From Siphonodentalium dalli (taxonomy: Eukaryota; Mollusca; Scaphopoda; Gadilida; Siphonodentaliidae), in assembly GCA_032622095.1 (NCBI GenBank), contig CP136068.1, positions 16,103,729-16,167,728 of the forward strand: a DNA stretch of 64,000 nucleotides, given 5' to 3'. This document shows, one piece after another, positions 1 through 7,972 of the stretch. A program made the translations under genes and the position numbers. Each line of letters starts with the position of its first letter. Position 1 is the first letter of the stretch. The notes below the pieces were generated by a model. The model had not been told where the DNA came from. It saw only the letters and a program-made list of their open reading frames with translations, and made no database searches.

Positions 1-168
1 GATTTTACATTATTATACTAGACATAAATATATATACCCCGCCACTCTTCAATTACAATGACAAAGGTCATCAATAGAGGCTTTAACGGTATCACGTATA
101 ATCGCTTTTCTTATAAATTATTTATTGTATAAGACTTTTTATAATACGATATTCGAAGTCTACATGTA
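1..168. other. left flank of the Penelope-like element pair
   Basis: AT-rich sequence left of the first pseudo-LTR. I see no coding frame, RNA or recognisable repeat here. The element boundary is placed at 169, where identity with the second pseudo-LTR begins. Confidence 0.4.
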
Positions 169-345
169 TATATATGCTGTTGTTTGATGCATGCGTACAG
201 TTGTATATAAGAATAAATTGAAAGCATGGCTTAGAAAAACATTATTGTATTGTAACTAGGCCTTTCACAGCTACTGCTGATCTTCAGGTTACACAATGTA
301 TAATATCATAATGTATAATGAATATTAACGTCACTTCCGAATTTT
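169..345 (-). repeat. pseudo-LTR (3' copy) of PLE copy A
   Basis: 177 bp matching 3888-4064 base for base by eye, at an offset of 3,719 bp. Direct LTR-like repeats are typical of PLEs, where they come from tandem or partly tandem copies. After 345 the two copies diverge because copy A lacks 56 bp present at about 4065-4120. The repeat contains a hammerhead-ribozyme motif on the minus strand. Confidence 0.9.
244..297 (-). ncRNA. hammerhead ribozyme motif, type I, in 3' pseudo-LTR
   Basis: On the minus strand the conserved core is present in order: CUGAAGA (287-281, fits CUGANGA), helix II made of CAGC and GCUG around an AGUA loop, GAAA (266-263), a self-complementary GGCC helix III, then UA (258-257) as the UH cleavage site. 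Helix I is UGUAAC (293-288) with GUUACA (256-251), continued after a 3-nt bulge by AUUG with CAAU. A minimal palindromic helix III would suit dimer formation, as reported for PLE hammerheads (Cervera and De la Peña). A U-U mismatch replaces the usual pair 10.1-11.1, so activity may be weak. Predicted cleavage is between 257 and 256. Not folded or tested. Confidence 0.72.
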
Positions 346-667
346 TTGTCTCTGAATTTAGTTTCGGACGAAGTTTTTTTATCAACATTGTTTCCGTCCG
401 AATTATTTTCAATGGGTCCATTGATAGCATTTTATATAATCGAAACACTGTGAATGAGCAACCGCCACAAATTTCCAGATGTTCGCTGAGATCAATTTGT
501 CTCAGCTCTGGTTGTTTGATTTGTTGGCGGTGTATTCTCATGCGCTCACACACAGTGTTGCCCGTCTGTCCCACATAAAACTCATGGCATCCAGAACATA
601 TAATAATATAGATTAAGTTCCGTGATTTGCAGTCCATATCCGCATTGGGTTGAACTACTATACCATT
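284..667 (-). pseudogene. GIY-YIG endonuclease domain of PLE copy A, separated by a stop
   Basis: This frame continues the RT frame directly but follows an in-frame TAA (670-668). The domain shows the GIY-YIG core (YIIICSGC then FYVGQTG), a basic helix with RMRIHR, a downstream SEHL, and a late LRPKLN segment. In PLEs this nuclease nicks target DNA to prime reverse transcription. In copy B the same place reads an AAA lysine codon, so the TAA is a single-base nonsense change. The C-terminus is also abnormal: a 56-bp deletion makes the frame run on into the pseudo-LTR to a stop at 284, whereas copy B ends shortly after LNSEKKT. An ATG just after the stop might permit separate expression, but that is unlikely. 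Confidence 0.85.
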
Positions 668-2662
668 TTAAAACTTGAGTTGAGTACCAGTAACTATGTT
701 TTTGCATGTACCGCATCTGGAATCTCTACACGTCCGAATTCTGTATGTTGTTTCGTTGCTGGTATCGAAACGGGCTCTCGTCAGTATTTTCTTCAAATTT
801 GGTGGTTGTCGCTTACTTTGAAGTATATTATCCTCACTGACGAGATATTTCATTTTAGGACTCTTGTGTAGTATTGGTAGCAGTGTTTTTGCGGATTGAG
901 TTACATTAGGGTGGCGTGGGTTGTGAGTTGTTACGAGTGGAATGACATCGGACTCGGCTTGTCTCTCTTTATCTTTTCTCAATTCTGATTTAGGTGTTTT
1001 TAAAGCTTCGTCGATTCCACTTTTTATTAGCTTGTCTGGGTATTGTTGGTCTTGTAAGAAAGAGTGCAGTTCTTGTAGCCGAACATCTCTGATATCAACA
1101 TCATCTACAATTGTACAGATACGTCTGGCTAGACAATACGGTATACTTCTCTTCGTATGGGGAGGATGGCAGGAATTAAAATCCAAGTATTGATGAGTAT
1201 CTGTACTTTTATAAAATATATCGGTGGTGATGTGTTGTCCAGATTTATTAATTAGAACATCCAAAAATGATAGCTGGTTTCTGTTTTGTTCCATGGTGAA
1301 TTTAATTGTCGGATCTAAAGAATTGAGTATTTCGTGAAATGCTGTGAGGTCGGCTAATGGTGACTGCCAAATGATAAAACAGTCATCGATGTACCGTTTC
1401 CATGCACCTCTGATGTAAGTGCTTTCATTGTTCGGGATTCTGTCCGACAGGATTTCATGAAGTTTTTCTTCTAGATATCCCATGGTTAAATTAGCATATG
1501 TAGGGGCAACTTTTGTGCCCATTGCTGTTCCTATGGTTTGTTTATAATAGTGTCCATCGAAGAACAAAACATTGCACTCTAGAACAATTTGCAGTCCTTC
1601 CATGATGAAGCATTTCGGGAATCGTTTATCGAGGATTTCGCTGCACTTAGTCGTCCAATACTCTACAGATTTCAGTCCTAGCTCATGATGTATACTACTG
1701 TATAAACTCGTGACATCGAAGCTAGCTAGTACTGATTCTGGGTCCACAGTTCTTGAAAGATTTCGAACAAATTCAATATCGTCCCTCAAGTAACTTGGGA
1801 TATTAGGTAGGATCGGTTTCAGAATAAGATCTAGAAAGTTACTCAATCGATGGGTCGGACATATAGGTCCGGCAACTATAGGACGCAGCTTGAGATCCCT
1901 AGGTTTGAGTATTTCGATTATCTCCGAATTTTGTTGTTCAATGGCTTTCTGGATCTCCACTGATTTGTGAATCTTGGGTAGACCATAGAAATTGCTACAT
2001 CGTGATTCGAATAGCGTAAGATAGTCCTTCTCTTTGTCTGTTAAACAGTTAGAATGTCGTTTGACGAGTTTTCGTATTTTATTCAAAATGCCTTTGTTCT
2101 GATCGTCTTCTACTTCCACGTATGACGAATTGTTTAACAGTAATTTTTCTGCCATTGACTTGTAGTGATCACTGTCCATCACAACAACTGCTCCTCCTTT
2201 ATCTGCTTCCTTGATAATAATTGATTTATCATTTTGAAGTCGTGTTAAAGCGTCTTGTTCTGACTTGGTAATGTTCTGACGGATTTTTGCTGATGATGAC
2301 GTATTCAAAGGGATTCTGGACAAAGTGTATATATATTCGTCCAGATGATTATCCCTACCTTTACGTGGTGTGAATGATGATTTGTTTCTTGCCAAGGAAC
2401 CATCGTCAGAATAATCTTTATCCGCAAAGTACTCTTTCAGACGTAGTTTGCGACAAAAGCCATCGATGTCTGAACGAAGTTCGTCACAATTTTTAGATGG
2501 TAGCGGTGTAAATTTCATTCCGCGTTCAAGAATTTTTATTTCGTCTTCATCAAGTTTCCGTTGTGACAAGTTGAAGATTTTCGGATCTACGCGACCTCCT
2601 TTGGTTTGGTTTGGTATTCCGGCTTGTCTCTGCTTGGTTTCGTCTGGCCATTCCCTAAAAAA
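668..2662 (-). CDS. Penelope-like reverse transcriptase (expressed by -1 frameshift from ORF1)
   Basis: Open from the slippery site at 2662 down to TAA at 670-668. RT motifs run in order (residues counted from 2569): motif A SFDVTSLYSSI near 284, motif B GTAMGTKVAPTYANL near 345, catalytic motif C RYIDDCF near 390, then a KFTMEQ...LSFLDVLI block. A Cys-rich linker, CRDSRCGTC, near 615 precedes the nuclease, as in GIY-YIG-bearing PLEs. There is no good ATG at the 5' end: the first in-frame ATG is at 2515, inside a conserved-looking GMKFTPLP block. The frame overlaps the end of ORF1 by about 70 bp, which favours frameshifting over independent initiation. Apart from the stop before the nuclease, the RT looks intact. 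It would copy the element RNA at target sites in the nucleus. Confidence 0.88.
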   Translation of the reverse strand, partial: FFREWPDETKQRQAGIPNQTKGGRVDPKIFNLSQRKLDEDEIKILERGMKFTPLPSKNCDELRSDIDGFCRKLRLKEYFADKDYSDDGSLARNKSSFTPRKGRDNHLDEYIYTLSRIPLNTSSSAKIRQNITKSEQDALTRLQNDKSIIIKEADKGGAVVVMDSDHYKSMAEKLLLNNSSYVEVEDDQNKGILNKIRKLVKRHSNCLTDKEKDYLTLFESRCSNFYGLPKIHKSVEIQKAIEQQNSEIIEILKPRDLKLRPIVAGPICPTHRLSNFLDLILKPILPNIPSYLRDDIEFVRNLSRTVDPESVLASFDVTSLYSSIHHELGLKSVEYWTTKCSEILDKRFPKCFIMEGLQIVLECNVLFFDGHYYKQTIGTAMGTKVAPTYANLTMGYLEEKLHEILSDRIPNNESTYIRGAWKRYIDDCFIIWQSPLADLTAFHEILNSLDPTIKFTMEQNRNQLSFLDVLINKSGQHITTDIFYKSTDTHQYLDFNSCHPPHTKRSIPYCLARRICTIVDDVDIRDVRLQELHSFLQDQQYPDKLIKSGIDEALKTPKSELRKDKERQAESDVIPLVTTHNPRHPNVTQSAKTLLPILHKSPKMKYLVSEDNILQSKRQPPNLKKILTRARFDTSNETTYRIRTCRDSRCGTCKNIVTGTQLKF

Positions 2663-3876
2663 TGAACATATCTTTCGGATTTTCCAGACATAATCTTCGG
2701 GTTGTTTGTCAACTCCTCCTTCCTGTTTTGTGGGTAGCTACCTCTATTTATATTAGGTGCGGGTGTAGGAGTTCGTTTTCGAAATGGCCGTTTGACTGCA
2801 GCCGCATATGTTCCGGGTAAATTTCTGGATCTTGTTTGTCTGTTTTGGAAACCGCTGCGAGATCTGTTCCTGTCAGCACTATGAGGTCCATTTGGTTTTA
2901 CCCGGTTCTTTGATAAGTTGCGCCAACGTGATCTTGGCGATATCGCTCTTTTGTGTGGGCGCTTGTCTCTTTTATTTTGTTGGTTTAGATTGGTTTTGTT
3001 CGTCAATCTTCGTTTATTATTTACCTCTCTTTTGGAAAATCTTTTGTTTTTTTCTTTTGTCTTTTCTTGATATGGAATTTCCTTACCGTAATTTGCTTCA
3101 TAGTTTTTTAGAAATTCACCTTTTGGAAGCCATAATTTTGCTGATTTTTCTTCGTTCCTCGAGGTATCGATCATCCATATTTCTTTCAGTTTTGCAGCGA
3201 GATGTGTTCCCGACGTTACCTTGTCGATCTCCAGGTATATCTCACTGTCAATTTTCTTGAATATTTCATCGTATCCCTCCTTATTTTTTGAAAGTAATTT
3301 AATATGCGTCTCGAAGGCAAGAACGGCCAGTTCAAATCTTATTGTAGTTTGGTCATGTGGCTCGCCGTTGATTACGGATATGAGGAACTTATCGGGTAAA
3401 AGAGGATCTTCTCGAGATATACAGTCTTTGTAAACATCTAGGTATATGTTACATTTTAAGGCGTTCCAGTAGGCTTGTATCCTGCTGTTGAGTTTGCGCC
3501 GCCAGATCCCTTGAATATCTTTTCTCCTTCGATATGCTTCTTTTTCGAGGTTTATGTCGTTCAGCTCATTGAACACATGGGGTTCATTGGTTTGAGCAGT
3601 GTCCCGTCCGTTCGATTCAACACTCTGTGTTGTTTCCATGAACGATCGGATTGCTGAACACAAAGAATGTTGAGTTTCTTGTTCCAGCTTGTAACGAGAA
3701 TCCAAATTGGTCATCATCTTGGCACAAGTGGTAGCACTCTGTTCCATTGATTCGAATAAACTTGAAAAAGAATCCAACTTGGTTGCTATTTCACTCAGTT
3801 TGTCCATGATGTCCAGTGTGGGTTTCTCTGATTCGTCCCGTTTTTGTGAACGGGTTTTCGTCGCCATACTTGTCAT
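2587..3876 (-). CDS. PLE ORF1: helical, basic, probable RNA-binding (Gag-like) protein
   Basis: 429 residues, ATG at 3876 with a second in-frame ATG three codons on. The first ~100 residues are helical and probably coiled coil. A central region (about 120-270) begins RRRKDIQGIWRRKLNSR and is rich in aromatic and charged residues. The last ~150 residues are very basic (RSR, KRPHKR and NKRRL runs) with a disordered, nucleic-acid-binding look. It ends at TAG 2589-2587, overlapping the RT frame. Some PLEs have such a leading ORF; I cannot assign a named fold. Likely role, by inference: packaging the element RNA. No internal stops, so purifying selection may have acted until recently. Confidence 0.8.
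   Translation of the reverse strand: MTSMATKTRSQKRDESEKPTLDIMDKLSEIATKLDSFSSLFESMEQSATTCAKMMTNLDSRYKLEQETQHSLCSAIRSFMETTQSVESNGRDTAQTNEPHVFNELNDINLEKEAYRRRKDIQGIWRRKLNSRIQAYWNALKCNIYLDVYKDCISREDPLLPDKFLISVINGEPHDQTTIRFELAVLAFETHIKLLSKNKEGYDEIFKKIDSEIYLEIDKVTSGTHLAAKLKEIWMIDTSRNEEKSAKLWLPKGEFLKNYEANYGKEIPYQEKTKEKNKRFSKREVNNKRRLTNKTNLNQQNKRDKRPHKRAISPRSRWRNLSKNRVKPNGPHSADRNRSRSGFQNRQTRSRNLPGTYAAAVKRPFRKRTPTPAPNINRGSYPQNRKEELTNNPKIMSGKSERYVHFLGNGQTKPSRDKPEYQTKPKEVA
2656..2662 (-). promoter_or_regulatory. putative -1 programmed ribosomal frameshift site (T TTT TTA)
   Basis: In the ORF1 zero frame the codons read CAT TTT TTA GGG, so T TTT TTA fits the X XXY YYZ slippery pattern in phase. It is the same heptamer used by HIV-1. 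Slipping back one base gives TTT TTT AGG, which is exactly the RT frame. About 67 nt of ORF1 remain before its stop. I see no convincing downstream pseudoknot by eye. Confidence 0.68.
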
Positions 3877-3887
3877 GCACGCAGATT

Positions 3888-4064
3888 TATATATGCTGTT
3901 GTTTGATGCATGCGTACAGTTGTATATAAGAATAAATTGAAAGCATGGCTTAGAAAAACATTATTGTATTGTAACTAGGCCTTTCACAGCTACTGCTGAT
4001 CTTCAGGTTACACAATGTATAATATCATAATGTATAATGAATATTAACGTCACTTCCGAATTTT
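3888..4064 (-). repeat. pseudo-LTR (upstream copy), 3' end of PLE copy B
   Basis: Identical over 177 bp to 169-345. It sits immediately 5' of ORF1 of copy A in the sense direction, so any PLE promoter for copy A should be here. No promoter motif is obvious by eye. Confidence 0.88.
3963..4016 (-). ncRNA. hammerhead ribozyme motif in the upstream pseudo-LTR
   Basis: Second copy of the 244-297 motif with all core positions kept: CUGAAGA at 4006-4000, GAAA at 3985-3982, and UA at 3977-3976 before GUUACA. Predicted cleavage is between 3976 and 3975. Two sites 3,719 nt apart could release a unit-length element RNA from a tandem transcript. Confidence 0.72.
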
Positions 4065-4329
4065 GGTTTCATTGTGACGTCACTTCCCTGGATATTTATT
4101 CCAGTGATGGTTTTAAGTTTTTTTCTCTGAATTTAGTTTCGGACGAAGTTTTTTTATCAACATTGTTTCCGTCCGAATTATTTTCAATGGGTCCATTGAT
4201 AGCATTTTGTATAATCGAAACACTGTGAATGAGCAACCGCCACAAATTTCCAGATGTTCGCTGAGATCAATTTGTCTCAGCTCTGGTTGTTTGATTTGTT
4301 GGCGGTGTATTCTCATGCGCTCACACACA

Positions 4330-5369
4330 TTGTTATCCTCCTCCCTATATTCCACCCTTCTGATTGGCCCATGTGCTGTCACGTGCCGGGCGACAAATCA
4401 CACTGTCGCCCGCTGACCCGGGAGACATTGTTTTTGTCGCCCGCCTGATGTTATATTGCAAGGATATCTCCAAACACACACTGCAGTAACTCATCTACTT
4501 CGCATCACTACAACGTACTAAAAAATCATAGATCTTATATACCCCACGGATTCGCAAAACACACCAGTTGTGGTGTTTGCTAATTTGCATATATTTAGTG
4601 AACACTAATATTCTTAAGTTTTAAGTTGATACTTTTATCGGACAAGAGTTATTATTTACTTTTTACATCGCAACATCTCGGTGATTCAATTTGTTCATGT
4701 CGACATTATGATGCAAGATTGAAAGAGAGGATCCCTTTAGGTTGGTTGGTTATAAATGTTCGCTAGTAGACAACGTAATGCATACGTTTGTCGCGAATGA
4801 ATGGTACTGTACGCTTATCTTCCGCGATATCTGCAATGTGATCATAGAAGTATTTTATGTGAGGTTCGCCATGAGCACTGACACATATGAATGTACATTA
4901 ATGAAATTGACAACTTCCCAATAGTTTTCGGGGAAACCGTTTTGAAATGAACATCGCGAGTAAATTGCGCATTGAATATGCCTTGCAGAAGACGAGAACA
5001 TACCTATATGGCTTATTGGTTTACATTTCATGGACCGATATTGACGATTTGACCACCAAAATGATCGAAAATAAACGCGGATTATCAAACGCTTAAAAGC
5101 TTGACTATCGTTTATGGAAAATATACATAATCGGGAAAGAAATCACTCATGACTCAGTGCAACATCGTGCGTGTGGATGGCAAGGATATTTTCTGTGGAA
5201 TAATCGGATAACAAATCAGTTGTTGCCCTTCTTCTCGGGAGACATTGAGATTTGTCACCCGCTCGAGAACGGAATGTCTCCCTCGGAGCTTCGCTCCTGG
5301 GAGACATTCCGTTCTCGAGCGGGTGACAAATCTCAATGTCTCCCTCGACAACGGGCGACAACTGTATAG
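4330..5369. mobile_element. unclassified 1,040-bp insertion inside PLE copy B
   Basis: Defined by comparison with copy A: sequence matches up to 'gctcacacaca' at 4329 and resumes at 'gtgttgcccgtc' from 5370. Both ends carry related GGGAGACATTG...GTCRCCCG blocks (left about 4421-4444, right 5238-5345). The right end is an almost perfect hairpin. No coding capacity or clear target duplication was found. It is probably a non-autonomous DNA element, perhaps of foldback type. Confidence 0.7.
5238..5345. repeat. perfect palindrome with 46-bp arms
   Basis: Arm 5238-5283 is the exact reverse complement of 5300-5345. The 16-bp centre holds a smaller GGAGC/GCTCC stem. Outside the arms the complementarity continues imperfectly through GTTGCCC-like sequence. 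Such arms would extrude as a cruciform or fold as a long hairpin RNA. Confidence 0.9.
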
Positions 5370-6074
5370 TGTTGCCCGTCTGTCCCACATAAAACTCATG
5401 GCATCCAGAACATATAATAATATAGATTAAGTTCCGTGATGTGCAGTCCATATCCGCATTTGGTTGAACTACTGTACCATTTTTAAACTTGAGTTGAGTA
5501 CCAGTAACTATGTGTTTGCATGTACCGCATCTGGAATCTCTACACGTCCGAATTCTGTATGTTGTTTCGTTGCTGGCATCGAAACGGGCTCTCGTCAGTA
5601 TTTTCTTCAAATTTGGTGGTTGTCGCTTACTTTGAAATATATTATCCTCACTGACGAGATATTTCATTTTAGGACTCTTGTGTAGTATTGGTAGCAGTGT
5701 TTTTGCGGATTGAGTTACATTAGGGTGGCGTGGGTTGTGAGTTGTTACGAGTGGAATGACATCGGACTCGGCTTGTCTCTCTTTATCTTTTCTCAATTCT
5801 GATTTAGGTGTTTTTAAAGCTTCGTCGATTCCACTTTCTATTAGCTTGTCTGGGTAATGTTGGTCTTGTAAGAAAGAGTGCAGTTCTTGTAGCCGAACAT
5901 CTCTAATATCAACATCATCTACAATTGTACAGATACGTCTGGCTAGACAATACGGTATACTTCTCTTCGTATGGGAAGGATGGCAGGAATTAAAATCCAA
6001 GTATTGATGAGTATCTGTACTTTTATAAAATATATCGGTGGTGATGTGTTGTCCAGATTTATTAATTAGAACAT

Positions 6075-6939
6075 TATTAATGTGTATATATATTATTTCC
6101 TGCATTAACCGATCTATTTTAGTCACTAGAATGTAATAAATGTGGGAAATTACTAGATTTTATTTGAGCAATGAAGTGTGTATGTTGCTTTAACGAAAGG
6201 CGTGGCGGCAGAGTGGATGCGCTATCGTGTTCAGCGGAATCCGCACCTCCATCTTTGGTAAAGCTATTCAATATCTGGAATGGTCAATATTGGAAATGAC
6301 TGACACAGCAACAGTTGGACACCACATGTAGGTTGAAATTGTTGTGATAGTCTGGTTTTCCAACATATATTTACCTAATATAGAATATTTGACTAATATC
6401 ACCTTTTCAGTAAACTTTCCGGACTTAAACCGGGGATGTTGCTTTGGAAATTGCAAAAAGATGGAAATATCAGTTGGAAAATTCCGAGCCAATGGCGATC
6501 TGCAAATGAAATTTCCCAAAGTTGGGACTTTTGATGTGGGTCCAGGCCGCAGCATTGTTTGAATTTCCAAGGCGGAGAACCCAAACTTTGGTCATTTCCC
6601 CGCATGGCTTTAACCGTTAGAAAACCACATCAAAGGTTTGAATATATCCCAATATGTGCAACGCCGGATACCATTCTCGACTCCCCGACTTTTGACCTCT
6701 TAGATCTTAGCCGGGTAACCTGCTAGTGATAGATTACTATTATATTATTTTAGCCACTTCTCAAATTTGGTATTTTCTGTTGTGATAGTCAAACACGTAT
6801 GCCTATGCATCTAAGAGTGGTAAACTAATTGTGAACTGTAAGTTATTCATTGCGGTACTACACATAATTATCACCCTATACTTATTGTAATATCGAATCA
6901 CATAGTGTGGTTGCTCCACTACACTCTTAAACGTTTTGG
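6075..6939. other. no gene seen
   Basis: Between PLE copy B and the palindrome array. Parts of 6400-6600 contain 'cagttggaaaattcc'-type wording like the dispersed 'aatttccaact' repeat, but the match is too weak to annotate. No coding region is supported. Confidence 0.4.
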
Positions 6940-7330
6940 TGTTTTAAAATACCAAATTTGGTTTTGAACTTTGTCCCATATATGTAACCAAATTAGGTTT
7001 TGATCAAAACCAAATACCAAGCGCCAACTGGTTTTGAACAAAACCAAAATTGGTTTTGATCAAAACCAAATTGCATGAATATTTGGTTTCGATCAAAACC
7101 AAAATTGGATTTGAACTTTTGTCCCATATATGTAACCATTAGGTTTTGATCAAAACCAAATACCAAGCGCCAACTGGTTTTGATCAAAACCAAAATTGGT
7201 ATTGAGCTTTTGTCCCATATATGTAACCAAATTAGGTTTTGATCAAAACCAAATACCAAGCGCCAACTGGTTTTGGTCAAAACCCAAACTGGTTTCATAT
7301 ATGAAACCAATTTTGGTTTTGGTTTTAACC
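6940..7330. repeat. array of palindromic TTGGTTTTGATCAAAACCAA units
   Basis: At least six close copies of the palindrome GGTTTTGATCAAAACC or one-base variants, inside longer units that also contain 'tttgtcccatatatgtaacca' (about 6970, 7119 and 7210) and 'taccaagcgccaactgg'. The open frames over it only translate the repeat and are not genes. A related cluster lies at 17570-17690. Confidence 0.85.
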
Positions 7331-7972
7331 AAAAAGTTCCTTTTTTGCACAATTTATTGATAAATGTGCCATACAACATACTTATGCAACCTTTAAGGGT
7401 ACTGTACACAAAATCCACCCATTTATTGTACCATATCCATAGTCAACAAAATATATGCAACACATGAATGAATTTGGTTTTCCAAGTTTGACATGTAAAA
7501 TTATAATAAAAATAAATTTATGACTCAAGTCATAAATTGATTTTCATTATAATTACCAATCCATTGATATATTAAAGGGCTAATTAGAAAAAGACTTTGG
7601 ACAGTCTAAAACAGATTCCACCAAATTCCATTTCCAGAACAAAAATTCAGCTGATCACTTGCATACTACAGGCTATCAAATTTCTATATTATGGCTTTCA
7701 TACCCTCCCACAAACATACATGTACATGTATATGGGTTCTTTTTGCCAATTGGTCAAATCTTAAATTATACGAAAACCCATTATTTTTGATGGTTTCTAC
7801 CATAATAATGTTGGTTGCCAAGTAAACAGAAAATAAACGGTGACCATGTAATTCTTTTGTTTACGGTTATCACTTATTTACTGTTTACACAGTCCTGAAG
7901 TTATTATGATAGAAACAGTTGGTACGCAAACAGTCAAGTGTTTCACACATAATTTTGTGATTAATTTTCCAA
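7331..7972. other. no gene seen
   Basis: AT-rich spacer between the palindrome array and the LINE fragment. No coding or RNA feature is evident. Confidence 0.4.

Larger units (their letters stand above)
169..3887 (-). mobile_element. full-length Penelope-like retroelement, copy A
   Basis: A 3.7-kb retroelement read on the minus strand in the order ORF1 (3876-2587), reverse transcriptase (from the frameshift site at 2662 to 668), GIY-YIG endonuclease (667-284), then a 3' pseudo-LTR (345-169). RT upstream of a C-terminal GIY-YIG nuclease, with LTR-like direct repeats, is the hallmark of Penelope-like elements. The 5' end abuts the 3' end of copy B, so B supplies the upstream pseudo-LTR; the ORF1 ATG lies only about 12 bases inside the junction. 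Damage is limited: one TAA between RT and nuclease, and a 56-bp deletion at the nuclease C-terminus relative to copy B. The insertion looks recent, because the two pseudo-LTRs are identical over 177 bp. Confidence 0.9.
3888..6074 (-). mobile_element. 5'-truncated Penelope-like element, copy B
   Basis: Same family and orientation as copy A. It spans the pseudo-LTR, the GIY-YIG domain and the C-terminal part of the RT, then stops abruptly at 6074, where copy A continues beyond 1260. 5' truncation is normal for target-primed retroelements. It lies directly upstream of copy A in the sense direction, giving the partial-tandem arrangement known for PLEs. Only scattered substitutions separate it from copy A. 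It is interrupted by a 1,040-bp insertion at 4330-5369. Confidence 0.88.
4113..6074 (-). pseudogene. RT C-terminus plus GIY-YIG of PLE copy B, split by an insertion
   Basis: From 6074 to 5370 the frame encodes the last third of the RT, the CRDSRCGTC linker and the start of GIY-YIG (YIIICSGC, FYVGQTGNT), with no stop between RT and nuclease. This shows the TAA of copy A is derived. The coding region resumes at 4329 and ends at 4113. The insertion at 4330-5369 makes the left part of the frame read into foreign sequence. The catalytic part of the RT is missing, so the copy is dead as a protein source but still informative as a reference and as a pseudo-LTR donor. Confidence 0.85.

Noticed and set aside
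2515-2569. Independent start of the RT at TTG 2569 or ATG 2515
   Set aside because: TTG is not a usual eukaryotic start, and the ATG falls inside a conserved-looking block. The frame is open upstream to an in-phase slippery heptamer, which explains it better. Re-initiation is not fully excluded.
5154-5430. Short overlapping ORFs on both strands at the palindrome
   Set aside because: They mirror one another because the sequence is self-complementary. Not genes.
6185-6255. tRNA-like or SINE head near 'ggcggcagagtggatgcgc'
   Set aside because: No B-box or cloverleaf could be drawn, and no tail or target duplication was seen.
6993-7418. 141-codon minus-strand ORF with repeated FGFDQN peptides
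   Set aside because: It is the direct translation of the GGTTTTGATCAAAACC palindrome array. There is no codon-level divergence, start context or domain.
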